Shown here one piece after another: positions 1 through 9,022 of a DNA stretch of 64,000 bases. The translations under genes were made by a program, and so were the position numbers. The first letter of the stretch is position 1; each line of letters opens with the position of its first letter. Origin of the DNA: Anaerolineaceae bacterium (GTDB lineage Bacteria; Chloroflexota; Anaerolineae; Anaerolineales; Anaerolineaceae); contig JAENZD010000002.1 of the NCBI GenBank assembly GCA_016841445.1, positions 590,266-654,265 of the forward strand, written 5' to 3'. The notes under the pieces were generated by a model that was not told the DNA's origin, searched no databases, and worked only from the letters and a program-made list of their open reading frames with translations.

Positions 1-1240
1 GCTCAATTTCCACCCAGCCCTGGCGTTCTTTAAGGATGTGTTCTCGCAGGTGTCCGCCGCGATCCACTTCGCCCACAAATACATCTTCAATCATCTCCAG
101 CACTTCTCCCTTTCGCTCAACAACCAGGGACATCGTGATCGTCCCAGGAGCAAGCGGAAGATGCTCAATCGCACAGCATGCCTGACCGCTCGGGTTGGAG
201 ATTCCAAAAGTTCTCATTTCTTTGAAGCTGCTGAGGTTGGCGATCACATCACCATTCAGGGTTTTGATCAGGATGGTGAAGCCGATGTCTTCCAAGTTGA
301 CTGCAGGGTCAATGCTGTAATCGATCATGAAGTCAACAGGTGCTCCGCTCGTGAGGGTATCCAGCGTAATGCCATTCGCGTCGATCAGGTTGAAGTCGTT
401 GATCTTTACAAGGGTCGATTTTTGAGTGAATTTGGATTCAGCTTTATGTTTGAGCTGGGCTTGCTTGGCGAAATTGAGATAGTATTCAATCGCACCCGGG
501 ACATTCCCAAGCTCATAGATCACGTTGCCGTGGTCCAGGACGATAGCTTTTGTGCATAAAGAGGCAATGGTGGTCATGTTGTGGCTGACAAAAAGGATCA
601 CACCGCCGTTTTCAGAAACCTCTTTGATCTTTGCCAGGCTTTTCTGCTGGAATGCAGCATCCCCGACTGACAGCACCTCATCCACCAGCAGCAATTCCGG
701 ATGCAGGTGGGCTGCCACAGAGAAAGCAAGCCGTACTTCCATCCCCGAGGAAAAACGTTTGACAGGAGTATCTAAAAACTTTTCAACACCCGAAAAGGCG
801 ACAATTTCGTCAAATTTGTTCTTGATCTCAGCCCGAGACATGCCGATAATAGCACCGCTGATGAAGATGTTTTCACGCCCGGTCAGCTCGGAATGAAAGC
901 CAGTCCCCACTTCTAACAAAGAACCAACACGGCCATTGATGATGGCTCGCCCATGGGACGGTTCCGTCACCCGGCTGAGGAGTTTCAGTAATGTGCTTTT
1001 CCCGGCCCCGTTGGAACCAATTACACCGAGGATGTCCCCGCGGCGGGCTTCAAAAGAAACATCTTTCAATGCCCAAAATGAGACTTTATGATTGTTGCGT
1101 TTTTTGCCCCGGAATAAGTTCGTAAATTGGGCAATGTCATCCACTAAAACGCGCTGGTTTCGGCGCCACCCCATGCCTTTGGTTGGACGGATGCGGTATT
1201 GTTTGGATAAATTTTCACATTTCAAGATAAGTTCGGTCAT
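1..1240 (-). CDS. Polysaccharide ABC exporter ATP-binding subunit (Wzt/TagH-like), 3' end outside window
   Basis: About 413 codons are open from an ATG at 1240 to the window edge, so the gene is partial. It is the ATPase of an ABC-2 polysaccharide (O-antigen or teichoic-acid type) exporter at the cytoplasmic membrane. A Walker A GSNGAGKST lies near residues 75-83, followed by a signature FSSGM and a Walker B LLLVDEVLSVGD. After about residue 250 comes a long C-terminal beta-rich extension, as in Wzt proteins where that part selects the glycan. The ATG overlaps the stop of the permease gene by one base (TAATG), so the two are translationally coupled. The glycan is unknown, but nearby glycosyltransferases fit a surface polysaccharide role. 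Confidence 0.9.
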   Translation of the reverse strand, partial: MTELILKCENLSKQYRIRPTKGMGWRRNQRVLVDDIAQFTNLFRGKKRNNHKVSFWALKDVSFEARRGDILGVIGSNGAGKSTLLKLLSRVTEPSHGRAIINGRVGSLLEVGTGFHSELTGRENIFISGAIIGMSRAEIKNKFDEIVAFSGVEKFLDTPVKRFSSGMEVRLAFSVAAHLHPELLLVDEVLSVGDAAFQQKSLAKIKEVSENGGVILFVSHNMTTIASLCTKAIVLDHGNVIYELGNVPGAIEYYLNFAKQAQLKHKAESKFTQKSTLVKINDFNLIDANGITLDTLTSGAPVDFMIDYSIDPAVNLEDIGFTILIKTLNGDVIANLSSFKEMRTFGISNPSGQACCAIEHLPLAPGTITMSLVVERKGEVLEMIEDVFVGEVDRGGHLREHILKERQGWVEIE

Positions 1241-2088
1241 TAAATCACATCCGCAAAACTGCGTTCCAGTCGACGAAAGATAAACATACCCAGGAAAAAG
1301 ATCACCAGGGAGGTCACGAAGGAGTAGATCAGGGCGTTCATGGGGAAAGTGATTGTCCCAAATATTGCCCAACGGAAACCATCGATGATGCCAACCATGG
1401 GATTGAGATCGTAAATCCAATTCAGAGATTCCGGGATCAGGTTTGAAGAATAAGCCAGGGGAGAGGCATACATCCAGACCTGGATCAAGAACGGTAACAC
1501 ATAAGTGAAATCCCGATAATAGACATTCAAGGAAGCGAAGATCACGCCTACACCAATGGATAACATCAGGGTTAAAACCAGCAGTAGTGGCAGGCTCAGG
1601 ATGGATATGGAAAGTGGAACCTGGTAAACCAGCAATAGAACAATCAGGATGATGAAAGAAACACCAAAATCAACCAGGGTGGAAATGGCGTTGGCAATCG
1701 GGATGATCACACGCGGGAAGAAAATTTTGGTGATCAAGCGGATATCCCGTGTCAGGCTGACCCCGCCCCTTTGAAGGGATTGGGAAAAAACATTCCATGG
1801 GATCAAACCAGCGAAGGCAAAAAGCTCGTATTGGATGTCATCTGATCCAGCGCCCAGCAGCCTGCCAAAGATAAATGTAAAAATTACGGTCGTCACAAGA
1901 GGCTGTAGTATTACCCAGGCAACCCCCAGGAAAGTTTGGCGGTAGCGGAGCTGTACTTCCCGCAATGCCAGCATGAACAGCAGCTCACGGTATTCCCATA
2001 ATTCTCTAAAGTCGATCAAACGCCATTTTGGTGAAGGTTCAATGACTGTTTGCCGCAAATGATCTGTTTTTGATTTGTTTTCCGTCAA
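1240..2088 (-). CDS. Polysaccharide ABC-2 exporter permease (Wzm/TagG-like)
   Basis: This 282-residue protein has six hydrophobic segments and the ABC-2 permease layout. The soluble N terminus carries the typical FRELWEYRELLFMLALRE stretch and is followed by LGVAWVILQPL. It forms the membrane channel for export of a lipid-linked glycan with the ATPase encoded immediately downstream, which it overlaps by one base. The start appears to be TTG at 2088 behind AGGGA, because an upstream ATG is followed at once by a stop. Length and motifs match family members. Confidence 0.9.
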   Translation of the reverse strand: MTENKSKTDHLRQTVIEPSPKWRLIDFRELWEYRELLFMLALREVQLRYRQTFLGVAWVILQPLVTTVIFTFIFGRLLGAGSDDIQYELFAFAGLIPWNVFSQSLQRGGVSLTRDIRLITKIFFPRVIIPIANAISTLVDFGVSFIILIVLLLVYQVPLSISILSLPLLLVLTLMLSIGVGVIFASLNVYYRDFTYVLPFLIQVWMYASPLAYSSNLIPESLNWIYDLNPMVGIIDGFRWAIFGTITFPMNALIYSFVTSLVIFFLGMFIFRRLERSFADVI

Positions 2089-2399
2089 TTCCCTATAACT
2101 CCATCGATTTTAGTTTCAGCCAATTGATTCTTTATTATAACAATTATAGATTGAATATTAAAGTTTGATAATGCCATACAATCATACCCCTAAAATCCTT
2201 TCAGGGTTTGAAGATACCACTTGCTTATCGATATCTTCATTCTCAGGAATAGTATACTTATATGCTCAAAGATTTAGGATTGAAGACGCATGGATGAGTT
2301 CTTCAAAATCGGTTCTTGAAAGAATTTTTATTTTTCTCCTAATCAATAATAGGATTAGATTATAATTAAATTCTTTACTAAAGGAGATTCCAGGATAAG
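2089..2399. other. AT-rich divergent intergenic region
   Basis: This 311-base stretch separates the minus-strand exporter from the plus-strand GT39 gene. The minus strand carries a TATAAT at 2134-2139, about 45 bases before the permease start, without a convincing -35 box. An AAGGAG ribosome-binding site for the downstream gene is near 2381-2386. A 66-codon open frame here has no coding character. Nothing else is seen. Confidence 0.4.
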
Positions 2400-4424
2400 A
2401 TGGACAAAGTCTGCAAATTTATTAAAAAGTTCACCCTGATTTTCTATCTCGTATTGGGGCTGCCGCTTTTAGCATCGTTGTTTTGGCTGATTGCTGGAAA
2501 ATACTTCTCTTTCCCAATTTATATCTCGGATTCACGCCTTCACCTGATTATTGTTCCATTAATTGAACTTTTGTTAACCACATTTTCTTTACAGATCTTG
2601 TGTATTGTCTCAGAAAGAAACCGCCGGGGTGCTATCTGGTTTGTTGTTTTTTTACTTGCGTTTGCTAACCTGATCCTGGTCATCCTCCTTCGCAGCTATT
2701 ACCTTGAGCTAGCAGACATCAATAATTTAAAAATTCAAATTGTTGTGAAAGGAGCTCTTGCAGCGATTGTGTTCCTGTCCCTGATCGCTGTAATCTCCAT
2801 CATAAAGATCATCCCATATTTGAGTGGGTTAGAACCTGGCAAGAGCGAGCAAGAAGAGGCCTTACCTATAATGATGCTATACTGGGTGAAAGAAACCTGG
2901 AATCGATTTTGGGATGATCCAGCAGCACCAAGCAGGAAGTTCACAATCATTTTCTTAGGAATTTGTTTCGTCCTTGGGTTAACGCTGCGTTTGATCAATA
3001 TCGGTCAGCTCCCACCTTATGTTGATGAATATGCCCATACCCATTCCGCTTACAGATTATTAACCGAAGGCGCTTTTGGTTATTCAAGGGCATTTTTGAC
3101 AGTCACACTGCCGGTGTTCTTGAGCATCAAAATCTTTGGACAAAGCTTGTGGGCCGCCCGATTCCCGATGGTGCTTCTGAATATTGCAGCGATGTTCCCG
3201 CTGTATGCCCTGACCAAAAAGATGAACAAGAAAGTCGGGTATATCTCAGTGTTTTTATTCATCTTGAGCCCGTGGATCATAGGTGTCTCAAAAAGCATCC
3301 GGGAATATGCAATTGCACCATTGTTTTTCTATACGATCAGTTGGCTGCTGGCTGATCTCCTTGATTGGGAGAAATACAGCGCAAAACAGTACATAAAGAA
3401 AAATTGGCTGCGAGCAGCCATTTTACTGCTTATTTTGATCTATACAATTTATGACCGGCGTTCAGTTCTAATTATTAATTTAGCCATCTTTGCTGTTTTT
3501 GGTTTGTTTGCTATTTTGAAGATATTAAAACAAAAAACGTCTAAATGGCTCAATGTGGTTGTGATCCTTGGCGGACTGATTTCGTTTGCTTTAGTGTTAT
3601 ATCGGAGTGGTTTCCTCCGGCGGATCTTGACAGACCCTTCTAATTTTTTCCGTTGGAATAACCGGTATGTAAGTGTTATTTTTGATGGGGCCAATCAGCA
3701 GTGGTACTACTTAGGCTTTTGGGGCTATATTATCGTTGGCTTTGGTGCTTTGATTGCTTTTCGAGTTCTATTTAAGAAATATAACAAAGCGGATACCATT
3801 GCCAGCTTCTCTTTCCTGACATTTGTGACTTTTGTTGTTGGTTTAGCCATTCGTATCCCGCGAGGTGGGTTTCGATATGGCGTCCTTCCTCATTACTGGT
3901 ATGTGATTGTTATGGCTGTCTTTTTGTATGGACTATACACCTTCTTCCAAAAAGTGATTAACCGGAGGTGGGTGGGAAACTTACTTTGGATTGTAATCGT
4001 ATTGGGATTTTTTACAAATTATCAGGCAATTTATCAAGCGGTTGCTTATACTGGTGGGCCAAGCTCACCGGTAACCGGAGAAACCCATTCCATCGTTGAA
4101 CCTGCTTTAGATTTTCTTCATGAAAATATATCTGAGGGAGATATTCTGCTGACAGATACGATTCAAAATTATGGTGAGATTGTTGATAAAACATTGTCAG
4201 GTGTAAAGATCATCAATGTGAACAGTATTAATACGGATGATACGATTTCAGCAATGGATTATGTGAAAGATAATCCTTCAGGATGGATTGTAATTGCACC
4301 CCATGCCAAACCCTGGCTTTCAGATGTCCCAGAGGAAGACATCCTGGTATATGGACGTTCAATCTCCTACCTGGGAACTAAAGGAAATATGTTTATATGG
4401 CATTGGACAACACATGAACCTTAA
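2400..4424 (+). CDS. GT39-type membrane glycosyltransferase (dolichyl/undecaprenyl-phosphate sugar donor)
   Basis: This 674-residue polytopic protein resembles the GT-C superfamily (ArnT/PMT, Pfam PMT_2), which transfers sugars from a lipid-phosphate carrier outside the membrane. The first extracytoplasmic loop has the acidic motif PPYVDEYAHTHSAY near residue 205, where the catalytic Asp-Glu is expected. About 180 residues with four hydrophobic segments precede the canonical start and form an N-terminal extension. A soluble C-terminal domain of about 130 residues ends in IWHWTTHEP. A scrap matching this C terminus lies at 5983-6093, so a second copy once existed. AAGGAG precedes the ATG. The acceptor is unknown. 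Confidence 0.8.
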   Translation: MDKVCKFIKKFTLIFYLVLGLPLLASLFWLIAGKYFSFPIYISDSRLHLIIVPLIELLLTTFSLQILCIVSERNRRGAIWFVVFLLAFANLILVILLRSYYLELADINNLKIQIVVKGALAAIVFLSLIAVISIIKIIPYLSGLEPGKSEQEEALPIMMLYWVKETWNRFWDDPAAPSRKFTIIFLGICFVLGLTLRLINIGQLPPYVDEYAHTHSAYRLLTEGAFGYSRAFLTVTLPVFLSIKIFGQSLWAARFPMVLLNIAAMFPLYALTKKMNKKVGYISVFLFILSPWIIGVSKSIREYAIAPLFFYTISWLLADLLDWEKYSAKQYIKKNWLRAAILLLILIYTIYDRRSVLIINLAIFAVFGLFAILKILKQKTSKWLNVVVILGGLISFALVLYRSGFLRRILTDPSNFFRWNNRYVSVIFDGANQQWYYLGFWGYIIVGFGALIAFRVLFKKYNKADTIASFSFLTFVTFVVGLAIRIPRGGFRYGVLPHYWYVIVMAVFLYGLYTFFQKVINRRWVGNLLWIVIVLGFFTNYQAIYQAVAYTGGPSSPVTGETHSIVEPALDFLHENISEGDILLTDTIQNYGEIVDKTLSGVKIINVNSINTDDTISAMDYVKDNPSGWIVIAPHAKPWLSDVPEEDILVYGRSISYLGTKGNMFIWHWTTHEP

Positions 4425-4613
4425 TCCCAATAATTATTCATGAGCAGAACATTTTTACTTCATGCTATCTATAAATGAGAAAATTTATTAAGGTTTAGAA
4501 TTTAGTTTTTATGATATAAATTATAGTGAAATTAAGATAGAAAAAGTTTTTGTTACTTCAATTTTTTTCTGGAACTATTCATAAAATATTTTCTATAGTC
4601 TTGGAGGTTAATT

Positions 4614-5678
4614 ATGTGCACGAAAAAAGCCTTAATGGTTTCCTTAGTCCTAATTATACTTCTGATCAGTGGGTGTCAATCAAAGCAAAGTGAGACAACC
4701 GCTAATGTGCCAGAAGCAGACGCGGCTGAACAGGAAGCCGCGGAATCCTATGAAATGACGACAGTCACCATTAATAGTTCAAACCAGGTTACTTTTGCGC
4801 CAATTTATTTTGCGCAATCAGAAGGTTATTTTGATGAATTTGGTATTGATCTTGAGATTGTAGAATTCAGCATATCACCAGATGCTGTACCATTGCTGGC
4901 TACGGGTGATTTGGATGTTTATGCTGGCCCGATATCGTCGGGTATATTAAACGTTTTCAGACAAGATCCAAATGTAAAAACGGTAGCAGATCGCGGGAAA
5001 ATCTCTGAGGATGATTCCTGTACATTCTCGGCGATTCTTGTTCAAAAGGATCTCTATGAAAGCGGACAAGTACGCGGCCCAGAAGACATGGCAGGTTTAA
5101 AGGTTGCAGCTGCGACCTATTCAATTAAAGGTTACGAGCTTGATAAATATCTCGCTTTGGCAGGATTAACCTTCGATGATGTAGAGATTGTGACTCTTCC
5201 AACTTCTGCTTTGGTCGATGCATTGAATAATAAAGCTGTTGATGCTATCGTGACGCCTGAATTTACCCTAACACGCCTGATGATGACCGGGAATGCTGCC
5301 ATTCTTTCCAGATTTGAGGAAGATGCAGGACCAATGCAAACCTCCATATTGGCCTTTGGCCCTCGCTTAATTAAGGATGATCCGGAACTGGGGATTCGTT
5401 TTTTGGCCGCATATCTAAAAGGTGTTCGGAAATATAATGAAGGAAAGACAGAAGAAAATTTGCAAGCGATTGCTGGCTTGACAGGTGAAGATATTGACCT
5501 GCTGGAGCAAGCTTGTTGGCCGTCAATTCGGAATGATGGTTGGATTGACTTTTCTGCTTTAGAACCTTACTTGCAGTGGAATATTGAAACTGGCCAGATG
5601 GATTTTACAATAACAGAAGAGCAGTTTTGGGATCCAAGTATATTAGTAGCTGCATTGGAATTGCTTGATAATGAGTAG
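4614..5678 (+). CDS. NMT1/SsuA-type substrate-binding lipoprotein, paralogue 1
   Basis: This 354-residue lipoprotein has a signal peptide ending in the lipobox ISGC (Cys21) and a GGAGG ribosome-binding site. It belongs to the NMT1/THI5-SsuA-TauA class of periplasmic-binding folds, which deliver small anionic or heterocyclic solutes to SsuBC-type importers. The diagnostic N-lobe begins APIYFAQSEGYFDEFGI, and a hinge region GDLDVYAGPISSG follows. Two cysteines, in DSCTF and QACWP, recur in all seven paralogues of this locus. It is closest to paralogue 2 at 6262. No ATPase or permease is adjacent; the only ones are at 16436-20655. The ligand cannot be told from sequence. Confidence 0.85.
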   Translation: MCTKKALMVSLVLIILLISGCQSKQSETTANVPEADAAEQEAAESYEMTTVTINSSNQVTFAPIYFAQSEGYFDEFGIDLEIVEFSISPDAVPLLATGDLDVYAGPISSGILNVFRQDPNVKTVADRGKISEDDSCTFSAILVQKDLYESGQVRGPEDMAGLKVAAATYSIKGYELDKYLALAGLTFDDVEIVTLPTSALVDALNNKAVDAIVTPEFTLTRLMMTGNAAILSRFEEDAGPMQTSILAFGPRLIKDDPELGIRFLAAYLKGVRKYNEGKTEENLQAIAGLTGEDIDLLEQACWPSIRNDGWIDFSALEPYLQWNIETGQMDFTITEEQFWDPSILVAALELLDNE

Positions 5679-5709
5679 AGCCCTCAAAGGGGTCGAAGTC
5701 GTTAATCAA

Positions 5710-5970
5710 TAAAAGAGGTTGGTTGGGAAAATTTAGGACACCCCGATGATTAATCAATAATCAGGTAGAAAATATGGACTGAGTACTGAATTGAACAGCG
5801 CTCAGTCTTTTTACTTCACTTATAATTCTTCAATGGTTTTCTTTTTGATTTGGTTTACATGTTCAATCATGAGGTTTCCAAGGGGTTGATAAAACCTGAT
5901 CCTTGTAAAACTCAGTCTCAAGGATGCCAAGAAATTTTTCGATCACAGCATTGTCATCAAAGTATGTGCC
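5710..5970 (-). mobile_element. Degraded 3' end of an IS3-family-like transposase
   Basis: Read on the minus strand from 5970, the frame gives TYFDDNAVIEKFLGILETE, which resembles the DNAxxESFF...LKTE stretch of the IS3-family OrfB rve domain. The frame then breaks (stop near 5866) and only scattered fragments follow to about 5710. No terminal repeats could be paired because the other end is missing. It abuts a GT39 gene scrap at 5983, so insertion followed by deletion probably removed most of that gene. Confidence 0.5.
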
Positions 5971-5982
5971 TCATATAGGATT

Positions 5983-6093
5983 TTGAGAGTCCCCGTGGAA
6001 GACACATGGGTGGATGGACGTTTTATTACCTATCTTGGGACGATGGGAAACAAGTTCGTCTGGCGTTGGACGACACCTTGGGTTAGAAATAAT
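5983..6093 (+). pseudogene. C-terminal remnant of a second GT39 glycosyltransferase gene
   Basis: About 37 codons, running from VEDTWVDGRF through YLGTMGNKFVWRWTTPW, align without gaps to the last residues of the GT39 protein ending at 4424 (EEDILVYGRS...YLGTKGNMFIWHWTTHEP). The DNA is also recognisably similar. The normal stop is lost and the frame runs on to 6174 without similarity. No start or N-terminal part remains. The order GT39 / binding protein / GT39 scrap / binding protein suggests a tandem duplication of a two-gene unit, later damaged. Confidence 0.75.
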
Positions 6094-6261
6094 CAATATA
6101 AATCAAATTTATGTCAATCTGGTAAAGTTGGGAAATATAAGATACCGTTTTGTTTGAAAGAGTTACAATTTTGATGGTATAAATATATGCGATCTATGAT
6201 AGATTTAATGAGGGTCCTTAATTGGCAATCCTATTTATAATAAATTAGTTCAGGAGGTTTT

Positions 6262-7320
6262 ATGTTTTCGAAGAAAAGTTTGATGGTCATACTGGTTCTT
6301 ATCTTGATCGTTTTAAGTGGATGCCAATCTCAAAGTGATATGGAATCTACTGATGAGCAAGAGACAGTTGCTGCTCAAGAAACTGAAAGATCTTATGAAA
6401 TGACCACTGTAACCATTAATAATTCAGCACAGGTAAATTATGCACCCATTTACTTTGCGCAATCAGAAGGTTATTTTGAGGAATTTGGTATTGAGCTTGA
6501 GATTTTAACTTTTACAAAGGTGACTGATGCACCTCCTTTGCTTGTTTCTGGTGATTTGGACGTCTACGCGGGATCAATATCAGCGGGTTTATTAAATATC
6601 TTTAGGCAGGAGCCAAATGTTAAGGCTGTGGCAGATCGTGGGAAAATGATCGAGGGGGCCTGTACCTTCCAGGCCATTATTGTTCAAAAAGATCTCTATG
6701 AAAGTGGCGAAATTCGCGGGGCAGCAGATCTAGCAGGTAGGAAGGTCGCAGCAACGGCATCGGCTATGAAAGGGTATGAGTTAGGTGTGTACCTTGCAAC
6801 TGCTGGGTTGACTTTTGATGATGTTGAATTGGTTGATATTCCATCGTCTGCATTGGTGGATGCACTAAATAATAAAGCCGTTGATGCTATTGTGACACCT
6901 GAATCTGTCCTGACACGCTTGATGATGACCGGGAATGCCGTAATTTTATCCAAAGGTGAGGATGATGTAGGACCATTACAGACTTCAGTTTTAGCTTTTG
7001 GCTCTCGGTTAGTTAAAGATGATCCTGATTTAGGTGCTCGTTTTTTGGCGGCATATCTCAAAGGCGTTCAGAAATATAATGAAGGAAAGACAGAAGAAAA
7101 CCTGCAAGCAATTGCAGGATTTACGGGGGAGAGTATTGACCTGCTAGAGCAAGCCTGTTGGCCGCCAATGCGTGAAGATGGTTGGATTGATTTTTCGTAT
7201 GTGGAACCTTTCATTCGATGGAATGTAGAAATGGGTCACCTTGATGCAACTGTCACAGAAGAGCAATTTTGGGACCCAAGTATTCTCGAAGCGGCGTTAG
7301 CTTTGCTGAATAATGAGTAG
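6262..7320 (+). CDS. NMT1/SsuA-type substrate-binding lipoprotein, paralogue 2
   Basis: This 352-residue lipoprotein has lipobox LSGC (Cys21) and starts at an ATG behind AGGAGG. It is strongly similar to paralogue 1 along its whole length, including APIYFAQSEGYFEEFGI, the Lys-Asp-Leu-Tyr-Glu-Ser segment and the closing EEQFWDPSILEAALALL. The shared cysteines are in GACTF and QACWP. Sequence differences cluster around residues 60-75 and 135-170, regions that face the ligand cleft in this fold. This suggests related but possibly distinct ligands. It is followed by a strong terminator, so it is probably its own transcription unit or the end of one. Confidence 0.85.
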   Translation: MFSKKSLMVILVLILIVLSGCQSQSDMESTDEQETVAAQETERSYEMTTVTINNSAQVNYAPIYFAQSEGYFEEFGIELEILTFTKVTDAPPLLVSGDLDVYAGSISAGLLNIFRQEPNVKAVADRGKMIEGACTFQAIIVQKDLYESGEIRGAADLAGRKVAATASAMKGYELGVYLATAGLTFDDVELVDIPSSALVDALNNKAVDAIVTPESVLTRLMMTGNAVILSKGEDDVGPLQTSVLAFGSRLVKDDPDLGARFLAAYLKGVQKYNEGKTEENLQAIAGFTGESIDLLEQACWPPMREDGWIDFSYVEPFIRWNVEMGHLDATVTEEQFWDPSILEAALALLNNE

Positions 7321-7357
7321 CTTATAAAAGTAGATCAGTAAATAAAATTTCGATATT

Positions 7358-7392
7358 AGAGGCTGCCTTTGATTTTAGGGCAGCCTCTATTT
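7358..7392 (+). terminator. Rho-independent terminator after binding protein 2
   Basis: A perfect 10-bp stem (AGAGGCTGCC at 7358-7367 with GGCAGCCTCT at 7379-7388) and an 11-base loop are followed by ATTTTAT. Confidence 0.85.
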
Positions 7393-7850
7393 TATATAAA
7401 ATCTTAAATTGATTAACAACAAAATCCCATCTTATATTGTGAGATAAATAACAATTATCTGAACCCACGCCTTATATTCTCCGAGTTTATGTTTGGAATT
7501 ATAAATTCTTCCTTCTGATAGGATCAATATCACCTCAGGAAATTAACCTGACAGGGGATGTGGTTCGTGAAAAATTACAGGTTGGCGAAGGCCTGGTTAC
7601 CGTCCTTGAGACAATGAAATGTTGATCTTGCCTTGGATCGCGCTCATTATTTATATAAAAAATCCAATCTAAGTAGAAAATCAAACGAAAACAATATCAA
7701 TTTTGTATGCATAATTAATAGAGTGAAATATGATAGAATGAAAATTCGAGAAGATTAAAAAAAGCGTTCTGAATTTAAAGTCAATACGGGGCTTTGCTTT
7801 CTTTCTTAGGTACACTTATTATGTAAAAGTCTTTAGTTGTGGAGGTTGTG
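7393..7850 (+). other. Long intergenic region with a short possible gene remnant
   Basis: After the terminator, about 450 bases lack a full gene. A frame of about 56 codons ending at 7624 has no start codon but looks coding, with EINLTGDVVREKLQVGEG and LETMKC near its end. I do not recognise it, and it may be a gene scrap like the one at 5983. The rest is AT-rich. GGAGG at 7841-7845 serves the next gene. Confidence 0.3.
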
Positions 7851-8876
7851 ATGGATAAAAGAAAAGTTTTGATGATTCCGTTAATCGTTATTGTGTTTTT
7901 GATGAATGCCTGTCAACCCAAAAACGAAGCCCAGGCTCCTGATGGGGATTATGAAATGACCACGGTGACGATTAATGATTCCGTCCAGATCAACTATGCA
8001 CCGATCTACTTTGCCCAAACTGAAGGCTATTTTGAAGAATATGGCATTCAGCTTGAGTTCTTGAATTTTAACAGTGTTACTGAAGCTGTTCCGCTGCTCG
8101 TTTCAGGTGATCTGGATGTTTATGCGGGGTCAATCACAACGGGGTTGATGAATATATTGGCTCAAGAACCAAACGTAAAAGTAGTTGCAGATCGCGGGAA
8201 AGTCATTGAGGATTCTTGTACTTTTCAGGCGATCCTTGTCCGAAAAGATCTCTATGATAGCGGTGCGGTTCGCAACGCTGCAGACCTTGAAGGGATACGG
8301 GTTCGAGCTACAACTGCTGGTATGACTGGCTACCAACTCCGCGCTTATTTGGCAAAGGCGGGATTAACCTTTGATGATGTCGAATTAACCAATATACCAA
8401 GCTCTTCTTATATTGATGCCTTCAATAATAAGTCCGTCGATGCGATCGTAACGCCTGAATTCAATCTTACACGACTGTTGATGAATGGAAATGCTGTTAT
8501 TTTATCAAAAGCCGAGGAAGATATTGGTCCCTTGCAGGCCTCCGTTTTAGCCTTTGGCCCCAGGTTATTAGATGAAGATCCAGAATTAGGGACTCGCTTT
8601 ATGGCGGCTTACCTAAAAGGGGTAAAGAAATATAACGAAGGAAAAACCGAGGAGAATTTGCAGGCGGCTGTTGAAAAAACAGGCCAGGATATTGAGTTGG
8701 TGAGAGCAGCCTGCTGGCCGCCGATCAGGGAAGATGGTTGGATAAACTTCTCATATTTAGATAAATACCAAGAATGGAATGTTGAAACCGGGCAGCTTGA
8801 GGAGATGCTTACTGAAGAACAGTTTTGGGATCAAAGTATTCTTGAAGCAGGGTTAGCTTTGCTCAATAATGATTAA
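7851..8876 (+). CDS. NMT1/SsuA-type substrate-binding lipoprotein, paralogue 3
   Basis: This 341-residue lipoprotein is read from ATG 7851, five bases after GGAGG. An in-frame GTG at 7839 overlaps that site and is unlikely to be used. The lipobox is LMNAC (Cys21), atypical with Asn at -2. It has a short linker, then the family N-lobe APIYFAQTEGYFEEYGI, the cysteines in DSCTF and RAACWP, and the end EEQFWDQSILEAGLALL. It falls with paralogues 1 and 2 in sequence. Its upstream region is separated from paralogue 2 by a terminator, so it has its own promoter or starts the unit that runs through 12230. Confidence 0.85.
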   Translation: MDKRKVLMIPLIVIVFLMNACQPKNEAQAPDGDYEMTTVTINDSVQINYAPIYFAQTEGYFEEYGIQLEFLNFNSVTEAVPLLVSGDLDVYAGSITTGLMNILAQEPNVKVVADRGKVIEDSCTFQAILVRKDLYDSGAVRNAADLEGIRVRATTAGMTGYQLRAYLAKAGLTFDDVELTNIPSSSYIDAFNNKSVDAIVTPEFNLTRLLMNGNAVILSKAEEDIGPLQASVLAFGPRLLDEDPELGTRFMAAYLKGVKKYNEGKTEENLQAAVEKTGQDIELVRAACWPPIREDGWINFSYLDKYQEWNVETGQLEEMLTEEQFWDQSILEAGLALLNND

Positions 8877-9022
8877 GGCTTGTAATTATTGGTCTGAATG
8901 TTATTTGGGTATATTCAATATATTGCTTGATCATGAAGCTGGATAATAACCGAAGATTAATAATAAAAGAGTCAATATAGTCGAATTAGGTGAATTTGTC
9001 TACTGAAAAAAGGAGTTCTATT

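Noticed and set aside
38..896. Two plus-strand open frames (38-559 and 525-896)
   Set aside because: They are antisense to the clear ABC ATPase frame, which is open across 1-1240 with all its motifs.
2165..2365. 66-codon open frame in the intergenic region
   Set aside because: No ribosome-binding site, no family resemblance, AT-rich non-coding composition.
4425..4613. Possible riboswitch (TPP or FMN) before the NMT1-like genes
   Set aside because: Looked for because thiamine and riboflavin precursors use this protein family, but no conserved aptamer motif was recognised here or before the other paralogues.
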